NCBI GenBank assembly: GCA_964035575.1
Contig: OZ037849.1
Location: 1,364,001 to 1,428,000, forward strand
Direction: 5' to 3'
DNA: 64,000 nt
Source of the DNA: Rhynchopus sp. YZ270_cl-10
Taxonomy: Eukaryota; Euglenozoa; Diplonemea; Diplonemida; Diplonemidae
Every line of letters begins with the position of its first letter. The stretch's first letter is position 1. The position numbers and the translations under genes are program-made. Below are positions 19,335 through 28,781 of this stretch, piece after piece. Below the pieces are notes generated by a model. That model was not told where the DNA came from. It did not search any database and was given only the letters and a program-made list of their open reading frames with translations.

Positions 19335-21959
19335 ATGAACAAAGGGGCAGCAATGCAGAACAGTGCCATGTGTGGCTATGGAAAGGGTCAGAATGGTGGA
19401 AAGCAGCAGTTTGCCCATAAAGGGAAGGCACACAAGGGCGGCAAGGACATCAGTCACAAAGGAGGTAAGGGCAGTACCGAGCTGCCCGAAGTGACACTGA
19501 CCCGGAAGATGGTGTGCAAAGGCAGCAGTGGCATGCGACTGGATAAGGAAAACGTTGTCCTGTCTGTGCAGCCTGGGAGCCCTGCTTCGATTGCAGGGGT
19601 CATGCCCACGATGCAGCTCATGAGCGTGGACGGGACGGATGTAAGCACACCTTGGGACGTGGAGGACGTTCTCAAAACGCCCCCAACAGCAGAGTATCGT
19701 CGGTTAGGCTTGCGTGTGCAGCAGAGAGGCAAACCTATGCGTGGGAAGGTGGTGCTGTGGCGGCACGCCTCGCTTCCTAAATCGAACGGAACGATTTCAC
19801 CAGAGGTTCCGCTGTTCCTTCATGAGTGTGTGATGGGGTCGAAAGCTGTGCACGCGCGTGATGTGTTCTGCCACTGGACAGGCATTAATGATTACTACAA
19901 AATACAGAGCCTCGCAGTGGACCAGGACGTCACGTTCGTAGCGAAGTGGTGCAATGATAAGAAACGGGTGTTTGCGACTGATGTGCGTCCCATCGAGGGT
20001 GCGGAGTTGCGTGCGTTTGTCGCTGAGGAAGAAGCACCCATAGTGCGTGAAGGGGCAGCCATCCGCGAGCATGTGAACACGGTTAGGAACGGTGCAGGGA
20101 GGATCTGCCTGATGCATTTGATAGGGACGTGTACCAATGATGTGTCTGAAATGGCGACTGCGATATGCGAAGACGGCGTTCATGTGGATAACCCGTACCT
20201 CGTGAAAAACGATGACAGAGCAGGCACACTGACGAGACTCGTGAATGCGGCGAGTCTGGAGTTTTGCCAGGAACTGGTGCACTCTGCTAGTGGAGGTGAG
20301 GTTCGTGCGCTGAAGGTGTGGCAGCTGCAGAACGACTCACTCGAGTTCCGCTTCAGATGTACGGAGTACAACATGACAAACCAGCACGGTAAGGTACCGG
20401 ACATGATATACGGCTACCACGGGACTGCAGAAGACAATGTACTGAGCATTGCGACAAAGGGGTTTGACCCGTCGTTGCGCGATAAGCAAAGGCACGGCCG
20501 TGGTGAGTACTTTGCAAAGAACCCTGTTCTGTCGCAGGGGTTCACAGACACTGGCGGCTATATTTTCTTGTCCCAGCTGCTCCTTGGGGAGCAAGGTAAG
20601 GAGTACGACTGGGTTAACTGTTCTTCGTTTCCTCAGTACATCATGAAACAGAACCAAGGCCGCGTCCAGTGTCTCCCTCAGTATCTAATTCAGTTCGAGG
20701 ACACTGGGGAAGACACGAAACTTTACAGAGCGCTGTCTAAGTTTCCTACGGAAGAGGAGGCCAGGGATGAGAGTTTGCGTCGTCTTGGCAAACACCAGCG
20801 TGGTGCGACGCTTCCGTGCAAAGGTCGCACTGTTGAAGGCGGCATGATGGCAGCGTCTACGTCGCAGGTGTGGGTGGGGTGGCTTGACCCAAGCCTCGGG
20901 AGCAAAGAAGCAGTGTGCGAAGACGTAAAAAAGTACCTCATAGGCTACGCGGTGAAGGAGGTGACAATGGACAGGAACGGGGCGCGTACAGGTGCCTACG
21001 TGGAGTTCAAGAATCAGCTGACAATGGCACAGCTGGCGGAGCTGAACGCACGTCCCTACGGAGAGAAGGGGTATCGGATCTCTGTCTCAGATGCACAGCC
21101 AAATACCCCGCATCAGAGACACATGCGTTGTCCTAAGCTGCACGGTCTCGGGAAGTACTGCAGAGGCTGGAACCTGCGTGGGAACTGGACGGAGACGTGT
21201 TCCTTCAAGCACGAGGCAGATGCGTTCCCGCATGCGTCTGCAGTGGTGAAGTACGAGCCGCTTGATGAGGGGTCTGCGAAGTACAGGGAGCTGGCCGATG
21301 AGCTGGAGGGTGTTGGGCGTGTGACCCGCATCCAGCGTGTGGTGAACACAACGCAGGAGGGCATGTACGAGGCGCGCCGTGCGTTTCTTAACAAGCAGCG
21401 CGGGAACGTGATAGTGACGGAGCTGTGGCATGGGACATCGTGTGCTGTGCTTGACACTGTGCTGGAGAAGTCGTTGCAGGCACCTTCTGACACAAAACCT
21501 TCGGACGAGTGTTGCGTGTCTGGGAACAAAAAGCTGAGCACCACTCTGTGTGGAACGGACTGCGAACACTGCACAGAGCTGCACAAGTGGAACAAGTGCC
21601 ACATGTACGGACTCGGTATTTACCTTGCAGACCAGGCCAGGAAGTCACACCGCTACGTGAGTCCCGAAAACGAGAAGCACACACTGGTGCGATGCCGTGT
21701 CAACCTGGGCTACCCGTTCCTGATAGATTCGAACCTGAAGCAGAAGGACGGCATGCACCACATCACGTACCCGGAGGATCCGACAGAGTTTTTGGAGAAG
21801 AACACCCACAAGTGGGACACAAAGGGACACGACTCATACTTGGTGAAGGGTCTGGGCAATAAGTGTGAAAAGGGCATGGGGGTGGTGAACTCTGAGTACG
21901 TCGTGTTCCACCCCGCACAGGTGCTCCCGCTGTACTGTGTGGAGTACGATCCACTGTAG
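19335..21959 (+). CDS. Two-domain PARP-like ADP-ribosyltransferase with PDZ, RRM and CCCH finger
   Basis: 874 residues from the ATG in CACACCACAATGAACAA; the frame is open 36 codons further upstream. Order: Gly/Lys-rich start; PDZ-like domain (about 50-130, GMRLDKENVVLSVQPGSPAS); unassigned region (150-290); first PARP catalytic domain (about 325-455, YHGT His362, GEYFAK Tyr392, Gln434 at the usual Glu site); RRM-like domain (about 509-587, VWVGWLDPSL, GAYVEF); a Cys3His finger (C599, C609, C622, H626); and a second PARP domain (about 662-872, WHGT His699, GLGIYLAD Tyr763, NSEYVVF Glu854). The second keeps the H-Y-E triad associated with poly-ADP-ribosylation. The first is H-Y-Q and is probably mono-transferring or inactive. 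NAD+ is the expected substrate, and the RRM and finger suggest RNA binding. Neighbours are cyclases, with no evident functional link. Confidence 0.9.
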   Translation: MNKGAAMQNSAMCGYGKGQNGGKQQFAHKGKAHKGGKDISHKGGKGSTELPEVTLTRKMVCKGSSGMRLDKENVVLSVQPGSPASIAGVMPTMQLMSVDGTDVSTPWDVEDVLKTPPTAEYRRLGLRVQQRGKPMRGKVVLWRHASLPKSNGTISPEVPLFLHECVMGSKAVHARDVFCHWTGINDYYKIQSLAVDQDVTFVAKWCNDKKRVFATDVRPIEGAELRAFVAEEEAPIVREGAAIREHVNTVRNGAGRICLMHLIGTCTNDVSEMATAICEDGVHVDNPYLVKNDDRAGTLTRLVNAASLEFCQELVHSASGGEVRALKVWQLQNDSLEFRFRCTEYNMTNQHGKVPDMIYGYHGTAEDNVLSIATKGFDPSLRDKQRHGRGEYFAKNPVLSQGFTDTGGYIFLSQLLLGEQGKEYDWVNCSSFPQYIMKQNQGRVQCLPQYLIQFEDTGEDTKLYRALSKFPTEEEARDESLRRLGKHQRGATLPCKGRTVEGGMMAASTSQVWVGWLDPSLGSKEAVCEDVKKYLIGYAVKEVTMDRNGARTGAYVEFKNQLTMAQLAELNARPYGEKGYRISVSDAQPNTPHQRHMRCPKLHGLGKYCRGWNLRGNWTETCSFKHEADAFPHASAVVKYEPLDEGSAKYRELADELEGVGRVTRIQRVVNTTQEGMYEARRAFLNKQRGNVIVTELWHGTSCAVLDTVLEKSLQAPSDTKPSDECCVSGNKKLSTTLCGTDCEHCTELHKWNKCHMYGLGIYLADQARKSHRYVSPENEKHTLVRCRVNLGYPFLIDSNLKQKDGMHHITYPEDPTEFLEKNTHKWDTKGHDSYLVKGLGNKCEKGMGVVNSEYVVFHPAQVLPLYCVEYDPL

Positions 21960-22497
21960 TACAAATGTAGTGTCCCCTCCTGCTATGAGACTGTGCACTG
22001 TGCCATGCGAGCGACCACTACCATCACACACGCCCCCTCTTCGTAACATCAGCTGACTGCGTGCATTGGAAGCCGTCTTCAGCTGTGTTGCCAACGAGAC
22101 ACTCTCTGCAGAGCATTGCTTTATTAACCGAACGTCACACACGTACCAGATCAATGTTCTCGGGACATGGCGCTTTGTGTCACGGCAGCGACAACTCTTC
22201 TGCTCCTCGCCCTCCTCAACATTCATCATGTTCCGACCTTTTTGTCCAAACACGATGTGAACTAGTGTGTATCGTTGAACCCTATTTGCCCGTTTTTTCC
22301 AACCCTCCCCTACCCCTTTGTTTAGCATCAGGACGGTGTGTGTTCCGATTTTTCAGTTCTACTGTGACGACTTCTCATGCCCCTGTGTGCCACGTCACCT
22401 GCGGTTGTCTATGCCGTGCTGCCGTGGTGCCGTGGTGCTCTCGGGTAGCATTGTTCACAGCGAATTTGTGTGTCGCGAATGTTTGCGTATTGTTATT
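21960..22497. other. 3' flank of the ART gene, no gene seen
   Basis: Short frames only. CCTCC-rich and T-rich tracts, no recognisable product. Confidence 0.4.
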
Positions 22498-22854
22498 TTT
22501 CATGTGAGGAGAAAACCAAAACGGAAATGAAGCTTGCGAAATGAGAGTGGAGGTTTTTTCGTAATGTTTTATTCTCCCCATTACCACCACTTCGCAGAAA
22601 AAACCCATTTTTCGTTCGCGAGTTTGTTTTGCGTCTTCCGCAATTTACAAACTTTTTTTTCCCGGTATCACTTGTGATACAGTTTTCATGGATCGACATG
22701 AAAAGGGAGCACGCAGGTGGTTCCGTGCTGGTCTTTCCACAGAACCGACACGTAGGGCGTGTCTCCCAAACAACAAAAAAGTAAATGAATAAAAAAGGTT
22801 GAAAGCAAAAAGGAAGAACAAAACAATGTGGTTTACAAAGGGGACTATAAAATG
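22498..22854. repeat. Mosaic of dispersed segments shared with 10.9, 16.2, 28.5 and 57.7 kb
   Basis: Positions 22498-22600 (GAGGAGAAAACCAAAACGGA ... ACCACTTCGCAGAAAA) match 28464-28567 almost exactly and 10856-10970 more loosely. Positions 22670-22770 match the two halves around the 16.2-kb insertion. Positions 22781-22854 match 57716-57788. No long protein frame is shared. Confidence 0.75.
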
Positions 22855-23115
22855 TATCGTTAATGTCACCCCTGCCCTCACATATTTTTGACGTGCCACA
22901 TCTCGTTCCATGATACAATTTCGCCTCTTGTCTACAGCGGGTGTCTCGTTGTCAAAGTGCACCACGCACCGTCAACCCACCTAATGAGGAACGACGCCGT
23001 GTCCTGCAGGGGAAACTATCGACGTTTTTCACTTCTTTGCTCCCCTTCCCAATAAAGGGTCACTCCGGCCATTTCTTTAGCGGACACTGCAGCTTGTGTT
23101 CTCTTTATCATTTCT
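22855..23115. other. Intergenic upstream of cyclase C
   Basis: No gene seen. C/T-rich tracts near 23030-23115 precede the conserved leader block. Confidence 0.35.
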
Positions 23116-23163
23116 CACCCAACCACCCCTCCACAAGAACACAGGTACCTTACGGGAGGGGAG
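23116..23163 (+). promoter_or_regulatory. Conserved 48-bp leader block of cyclase C
   Basis: Pyrimidine/A-rich CCCAACCACCCCTCCACAAG, then AACACAG and GTACC..ACGGGAGGGGAG, ending at the start codon. It is nearly invariant before genes C, D, E and F. The AG after a C/T-rich tract could be a trans-splice or cis-splice acceptor if this is a euglenozoan; it could also be plain 5' UTR. Confidence 0.55.
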
Positions 23164-25311
23164 ATGGGGATGCAGTGGCTCAATGGCGTGCTCTCCTTGG
23201 ACGGGACACTGAGCACCAAAGGGAAGGAGCTGCGCACACAGTTCTTCACCTTTGCCTGTGCGGGTTGGTTGGTGACTTCATTAACTCTTACGTTGACTTT
23301 GGAGGAGCAGCTGGTAAAGCCCATATACTTCGGAGGTACACTGGCAATCCTGCTTGGGGTCAGCATTGCACTTTGTACATTGCTGTGCAGGGTTCCGTTG
23401 ACAACAAGGGTGGTGGTGGGCACGTTGTACATGATCACATGTGGGGGGTTTATGTGGGATTTGGATGGCCGAACTCTCGCCACGCACGGAGGAGGTGAGC
23501 AGTGGCCTCTCCTCGTGCTCATCATCGATATGCTGCTTGTGATGCAGGTGCCCACACGGTACAGTCAAGGTCTTGTGGGTTTCATTATCATGTGGTTGTT
23601 GCTGCTTGGTGTTGAGGAGAGCTTCAGGTTTGGTCTGTTCGACATCCCTGGGTTGCCGAAACAAGAGGGTAAGTACGGAAGGAAGGAGACCTTGGAGAAG
23701 ATGCTTGCCTGCGAGACACCGCCCTGTTCAATCGCATTCCCGTCGACTCGCCTATTAACTGCAGTATCTGTGTTTTCGATTGACTTCATCGTGACACGTG
23801 GTTTCGCACGTGACGTCCTGAAGGAGCAGGCATCAATGGAGCGGACGATCAACGCTGTGCAGGAGATTGCGTCGTTGCTCGCAAAGTACGACGTGGAAGG
23901 TGTGGCACGGATGCTTGCGGCACGTGGCTCAGAGCTGCCTGAGGAGATGTACGAGACGCTGCAGACAATGGAGCAGAACCTGCGCCGCTACAAGCCCTAC
24001 CTCCCTGCTGCTCTGTTTGAGGAGATGGAGGAGGAGGACGGGATACAGCAGGGACACAGGTCTGTGGCACCACCTGGTCTGGCCAACGAGACAGCAACAC
24101 TCGTGTTCACAGACATACGTGCATCAACATCGATTTGGGAACATGCACCTGAAGGGATGCGTGCTGGGCTGAAGATCCACAACACTGTGATACGCGAGGT
24201 GATGCAGATGTTTGGTGGGTACGAAGTCAAAACCATCGGCGATTCCTTCATGGTTGCCTTCACATCAACACAGGACGGGGTGAACTTTGGCCTGCGTGTG
24301 CACGAACTCCTGCGTGAAGCTGTCTGGCCTGATTCACTACTTGAGGATGCACCAATCTGTGCTGAACAGGGACCACTTTGGGGAGGACTGACTGTGCGCA
24401 TTGGTGTGAATACAGGCCCTGTGAGTGTGGAGCAGAACGCACTGACGGGACGGACAGACTACTTTGGCCACACAGTGAACGTTGCGTCGCGCCTTGAGAG
24501 CACATGCACACCTGGTGCTGTGGCTGTGCCTTGTGACCTGTACACATCTGAGTGCAGGTCTTGCTCTGCTGTTGTTGGGGATGCGGAGGCACTGGACTTG
24601 AAGGGTGTTTCTGGGACAACGTTTGTGTGTTGTGTGTGGCCTTTGTCACTTGCGGGTCGCAAGCACAGTCCCCTCAAAGAACCTTCTGTGATGCTGAAGG
24701 GTGCAGACATCCGAGACTGCGAGTCCAGAAGCGCCAGTACGAGAACGGACTCTTCGTTAGGTTCGTACACCGGTGGACACGCCGTGACACTTCCGTTTGA
24801 GGCAACTGTTGGCACTGTGCATCTTGCCGTTGGTGACGAGTGCGACCCTTCAGCACTGCACAACCTGAGCCTTGCCCTGACAAGACTCACAGTGGCACTG
24901 GACCAGAACGGTGGGACCTTGGTGACGCTGCTTGGGAGCCGTGTCTGTGTTGGGTGGAACCTGACCCGGCCAGCACCTGCACACATGGAGAACGCAGTGC
25001 GCTTTGCACAACGCCTTTTGGGGACTGCAGTGCTGTCTGGTGCAGGGCTTGTGACGGGTTCGGTGCAGCACGGAGATGTTGGTGCTCGGAAGCAACGCTT
25101 TGTGACTGTGATGGGGCAGACTGTGTACCGGAGCTGGGCGCTGTGCGACACGGCACGGGAGGGGAGGCAGTGTTTGTACGAACCTCCGTTCGGGACTGTG
25201 CTTCCTGCTGCGTTGAAGCTGGCACTGCAGGCTGAGGGCAAAGCACATGATGGGTTGTACCAGGTCCTTGCGATTAGGAGTCGCTTCTGTGATGATATGG
25301 AGAAGACGTGA
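23164..25311 (+). CDS. Membrane adenylate cyclase C
   Basis: 715 residues from ATG (MGMQWLNGVL). Predicted helices: about 25-45, 53-75, 78-97, 112-128, 133-150 and 192-210. A loop with CETPPC lies before the last. Linker helix about 215-285. Class III domain about 308-455 with metal ligands Asp317 and Asp360, adenine contacts Lys356 and Asp432, and Asn439/Arg443 at family spacing. That Lys/Asp pair predicts ATP rather than GTP. A degenerate cyclase-like domain follows (about 547-665, GTVHLAVGDE, LLGSRVCVGW, GARKQRFVTVMGQTVYRSW). Six helices plus one catalytic domain resembles half a mammalian enzyme or mycobacterial Rv1625c, so dimerisation is expected. Its near-identical partner D follows in the same orientation. 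Confidence 0.94.
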   Translation: MGMQWLNGVLSLDGTLSTKGKELRTQFFTFACAGWLVTSLTLTLTLEEQLVKPIYFGGTLAILLGVSIALCTLLCRVPLTTRVVVGTLYMITCGGFMWDLDGRTLATHGGGEQWPLLVLIIDMLLVMQVPTRYSQGLVGFIIMWLLLLGVEESFRFGLFDIPGLPKQEGKYGRKETLEKMLACETPPCSIAFPSTRLLTAVSVFSIDFIVTRGFARDVLKEQASMERTINAVQEIASLLAKYDVEGVARMLAARGSELPEEMYETLQTMEQNLRRYKPYLPAALFEEMEEEDGIQQGHRSVAPPGLANETATLVFTDIRASTSIWEHAPEGMRAGLKIHNTVIREVMQMFGGYEVKTIGDSFMVAFTSTQDGVNFGLRVHELLREAVWPDSLLEDAPICAEQGPLWGGLTVRIGVNTGPVSVEQNALTGRTDYFGHTVNVASRLESTCTPGAVAVPCDLYTSECRSCSAVVGDAEALDLKGVSGTTFVCCVWPLSLAGRKHSPLKEPSVMLKGADIRDCESRSASTRTDSSLGSYTGGHAVTLPFEATVGTVHLAVGDECDPSALHNLSLALTRLTVALDQNGGTLVTLLGSRVCVGWNLTRPAPAHMENAVRFAQRLLGTAVLSGAGLVTGSVQHGDVGARKQRFVTVMGQTVYRSWALCDTAREGRQCLYEPPFGTVLPAALKLALQAEGKAHDGLYQVLAIRSRFCDDMEKT

Positions 25312-25371
25312 GTGTTGTTGTGCCAATTTCCATTGTGCACTTGCACCTGCCCTCGTTCTTACACTACCTAC

Positions 25372-25575
25372 CTCCCCCGTGAAATTGCCCCCCCCCCAAA
25401 AAACCGGTATTTTGCCCCCACGGACAATTTCAAGGTAGGGGGGGGACAAGTTCAAAGGAGTCGCGGGGACAACCTTTGCTCTCCCTTCTTCACACCAAAA
25501 CGGCCACCCCCCTACAGGACGAGATATTGTCCCCCCCTCACTTTTTCCCCCAGGGGGGACAATTTCACGGGGGAG
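25372..25575. mobile_element. Short inverted-repeat (MITE-like) element, 204 bp
   Basis: The ends CTCCCCCGTGAAATTG+C-run (25372) and G-run+CAATTTCACGGGGGAG (25553-25575) are inverted repeats of about 23 bp. An inner perfect stem ATTGTCCCCCC / GGGGGGACAAT lies at about 25526-25562. The left flank is homologous to the 3' flank of cyclase D (GTGCCAATTTCCATTGT...GTTCTT), which lacks the element. No coding capacity. Confidence 0.7.
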
Positions 25576-26171
25576 GGTCGGTACATACTTTATTCAGTAT
25601 TCTAGCGACTTGACATTTGACATCCGTTGCACTTAGGTGATTAATGAAGTTACTTGGAGGGTCTGTGCTATAGTGGATTTTAGATTGTTTTTCGAGAGGG
25701 CATGGGCTTCCGCCTTCACTGCAGCGTCTCTACAAAGCTCTAAATCCAGACCCCATTTTCCGCATCTGCCATCTCATGTGGACTCCGGTCCATTGGCTCG
25801 GACCTTTGTATACTCTTTATCGTCCAGACCTGTAGAGGGCTACAGTGTAGAAAAAAAGTTATAAAACGCGTTTTTTTTTTTGCAAAGGTTCCTTCCTCCG
25901 AAGCCACGTCAGAGATGCACACCCTCTGCTAGACCTGCGGGTCGATGCTTGATCCTGCCTTCTTTAGTACGCCACATTTGCTCCAGGGTGGATCATCTCC
26001 GCTGTAGTTTTTATATGGGCAGCTTGAGTTTTCTTTACAATAAATTATTTCTTGTGGAGTCAGGCCGGTAGGTCTCCTGAGTGATTCTGACACGGCTCCG
26101 TTCACTTACGTTACGGATCACTCACGTGTCATCCTGTGTATGAAGGCTGAGCTTGGCATATTACTCTTTCT
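25576..26171. other. Intergenic between cyclases C and D
   Basis: No gene supported. CAATAAATTATTTC at about 26038 is a possible polyadenylation signal. Confidence 0.4.
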
Positions 26172-26219
26172 TACCCAACCACCCCTCCACAAGAACACAG
26201 GTACCTTACGGGAGGGGAG
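26172..26219 (+). promoter_or_regulatory. Conserved 48-bp leader block of cyclase D
   Basis: Identical or nearly identical to the block before cyclase C, ending directly at the ATG. Upstream of it the C and D flanks are unrelated, so the block is the conserved unit. Confidence 0.55.
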
Positions 26220-28361
26220 ATGGGGATGCAGTGTCTCAATGGCGTGCTCTCCTTGGACGGGACACTGAGCACCAAAGGGAAGGAGCTGCGCACACAGTTC
26301 TTCACCTTTGCCTGTGCGGGTTGGCTGTCAATTGTATTTTTTTTGGCGTTGACTTTGGAGGCGCAACGAAGAACCCCAATCTTCTTCGGAGGGTCAATCG
26401 TGGTCCTGCTTGGTCTCAGCGTTGGGCTTTGTGCAGTGCTGTGCAGGGTTCCGTTGACAACAAGGACAGTTGTCGGCTCGCTGTACGTGGTCACAGGTGG
26501 AATGTTTATGTGGGATTTGACTGGACGAACTCTCTCGATGGAGCAGTGGCCTCTCCTCGTGCTCGTCATCGACATGCTGCTTGTGATGCAGGTGCCCGCA
26601 CGATACAGTCTGGGTCTTGTGGGTTTCATTATCATGTGGTTGCTGGTGCTTGGTGCTGAGGAGAGCTTCAGGTTTGGTCTATTCGACATACCAGGGTTGC
26701 CGGAACAGGATATTGAGTACGGAAGGAGATATTACTCGGATCAGGCGCGTGACTGTGAGGCGCTGCCCTGTGAAACGCGCTTCCCTTCGACACGCCTATT
26801 AACTGCAGTATCTGTGTTTTCGATTGACTTCATCGTGACACGTGGTTTCGCACGTGACGTCCTGAAGGAGCAGGCATCAATGGAGCGGACGATCAACGCT
26901 GTGCAGGAGATTGCGTCGTTGCTCGCAAAGTACGACGTGGAAGGTGTGGCACGGATGCTTGCGGCACGTGGCTCAGAGCTGCCTGAGGAGATGTACGAGA
27001 CGCTGCAGACAATGGAGCAGAACCTGCGCCGCTACAAGCCCTACCTCCCTGCTGCGCTGTTTGAGGAGATGGAGGAGGAGGACGGGATACAGCAGGGGCG
27101 TAGGTCTGTGGCACCACCTGGTCTAGCAAGCGAGACAGCGACAATTGTGTTCACAGACATACGTGCATCAACATCGATCTGGGAACATGCACCTGAAGGG
27201 ATGCGTGCTGGGCTGAAGATCCACAACACTGTGATACGCGAGGTGATGCAGATGTTTGGTGGGTACGAAGTCAAAACCATCGGCGATGCCTTCATGGTTG
27301 CCTTCGCATCAACAGAGGACGGGGTGAACTTCGGTCTGCGTGTGCACGAACTCCTGCGTGAAGCTGTCTGGCCTGATTCACTACTTGAGGATGCACCAAT
27401 CTGTGCTGAACAGGGACCACTTTGGGGAGGACTGACTGTGCGCATTGGTGTGAATACAGGCCCTGTGACTGTGGAGCAGAACGCACTGACGGGACGGACA
27501 GACTACTTTGGCCACACAGTGAACGTTGCTGCCCGCCTTGAGAGCACATGCAAGCCTGGTGCTGTGGCTGTGCCTTCTGACCTGTACACATCTGAGTGCA
27601 GGTCTTGCTCTGCTGTTGTTGGGGATGAGGAGGCACTGGACTTGAAGGGTGTGTCTGGGACAACGTTTGTGTGCTGTGTGTGGCCTTTGTCACTTGCGGG
27701 TCGCAAGCACAGTCCCCTCAAAGAACCTTCTGTGATGCTGAAGGGTGCAGACATCCGAGACTTCGAGTCCAGAAGTTGTTTCAGTGCGAGAACCGACTCA
27801 GGTTCGTTAGGTTCATACGCCGGTGGACACGCCGTGACACTTCCGTTTGAGGCAACTGTTGGCACTGTGCATCTTGCCGTTGGTGACGAGTGCGACCCTT
27901 CAGCACTGCACAACCTGAGCCTTGCCCTGACAAGACTCACAGTGGCACTGGACCAGAACGGTGGGACCTTGGTGACGCTGCTTGGGAGCCGTGTCTGTGT
28001 TGGGTGGAACCTGACCCGGCCAGCACCTGCACACATGGAGAACGCAGTGCGCTTTGCACAACGCCTTTTGGGGACTGCAGTGCTGTCTGGTGCAGGGCTT
28101 GTGACGGGTTCGGTGCAGCACGGAGATGTTGGTGCTCGGAAGCAACGCTTTGTGACTGTGATGGGGCAGACTGTGTACCGGAGCTGGGCGCTGTGCGACA
28201 CGGCACGGGAGGGGAGGCAGTGTTTGTACGAACCTCCGTTCGGGACTGTGCTTCCTGCTGCGTTGAAGCTGGCACTGCAGGCTGAGGGCAAAGCACATGA
28301 TGGGTTGTACGAGGTCCTTGCAATGAGGATTAGCTTGTGCGAAGAGAGTGAGAAGACGTGA
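26220..28361 (+). CDS. Membrane adenylate cyclase D
   Basis: 713 residues, same architecture as C: about six helices (20-210), linker helix, intact class III adenylate cyclase domain (FTDIRAST, EVKTIGDAF, RTDYFGHTVNVAAR), and a degenerate second cyclase-like domain. The membrane part and loop (residues about 30-110 and 165-190) differ from C, while the linker, catalytic and second domains are almost identical at DNA level. The variable part therefore faces the membrane or outside, and the constant part is the cytosolic engine. The last residues are ISLCEESEKT. The gene is followed by a dispersed repeat block and then the mobile-element region. Confidence 0.94.
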   Translation: MGMQCLNGVLSLDGTLSTKGKELRTQFFTFACAGWLSIVFFLALTLEAQRRTPIFFGGSIVVLLGLSVGLCAVLCRVPLTTRTVVGSLYVVTGGMFMWDLTGRTLSMEQWPLLVLVIDMLLVMQVPARYSLGLVGFIIMWLLVLGAEESFRFGLFDIPGLPEQDIEYGRRYYSDQARDCEALPCETRFPSTRLLTAVSVFSIDFIVTRGFARDVLKEQASMERTINAVQEIASLLAKYDVEGVARMLAARGSELPEEMYETLQTMEQNLRRYKPYLPAALFEEMEEEDGIQQGRRSVAPPGLASETATIVFTDIRASTSIWEHAPEGMRAGLKIHNTVIREVMQMFGGYEVKTIGDAFMVAFASTEDGVNFGLRVHELLREAVWPDSLLEDAPICAEQGPLWGGLTVRIGVNTGPVTVEQNALTGRTDYFGHTVNVAARLESTCKPGAVAVPSDLYTSECRSCSAVVGDEEALDLKGVSGTTFVCCVWPLSLAGRKHSPLKEPSVMLKGADIRDFESRSCFSARTDSGSLGSYAGGHAVTLPFEATVGTVHLAVGDECDPSALHNLSLALTRLTVALDQNGGTLVTLLGSRVCVGWNLTRPAPAHMENAVRFAQRLLGTAVLSGAGLVTGSVQHGDVGARKQRFVTVMGQTVYRSWALCDTAREGRQCLYEPPFGTVLPAALKLALQAEGKAHDGLYEVLAMRISLCEESEKT

Positions 28362-28463
28362 GTGGTGCGTTGTGCCAATTTCCATTGTTCACTTGCACCT
28401 GCCCTCTGTTCTTGTTTTTGATTTTTAAGTTTTCAATTAATTTCTTCGGTGGACCTGTCATTT

Positions 28464-28567
28464 TTCATATGAGGAGAAAACCAAAACGGAAATGAAGTTT
28501 GTGAAATGAGAGTGGAGGTTTTTTCGTAATGTTTTATTCTCCCCATTACCACCACTTCGCAGAAAAC
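28464..28567 (+). repeat. Dispersed segment shared with 22498-22600
   Basis: Near-identical to the block 3' of the ART gene and, more loosely, to 10856-10970. It contains TTTTATTCTCC and no protein frame. It may be a conserved 3' flank carried along by duplication. Confidence 0.7.
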
Positions 28568-28587
28568 ACTCTTTTTTCGTTGGGGGA

Positions 28588-28735
28588 TCCGTAAATAGAC
28601 CGGCAACGACCAGACACGTAATTAGTGTGTTTTGCCGGTCTTTAGCCGGTCTTTAGGGTCCGTAAAAAGACCGGCTCTTGATTACCGGCTATAAGGGCCG
28701 GTCCTACCCACCCTCGAAAAAGACCGGCAGACCGG
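28588..28735. repeat. Cluster of AAGACCGGC inverted repeats
   Basis: GACCGGC / GCCGGTC occurs at least seven times in alternating orientation (for example TTGCCGGTCTTTAGCCGGTC against AAAAAGACCGGC). It could form several stem-loops. No coding capacity. It ends about 45 bp before the nested inverted-repeat elements. Confidence 0.6.
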
Positions 28736-28781
28736 GTGTACAATTGTACACACAAAAATTTACGTACGATCTTCCTTCTAA

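Noticed and set aside
18698-28368. GTGAGT at the end of genes B, C and D (after ...GAGAAGAC), resembling a 5' splice site
   Set aside because: The TGA inside it gives a natural stop after MEKT/EKT, A ends in the same place with GTGAAA, and no matching acceptor plus coding extension is visible.
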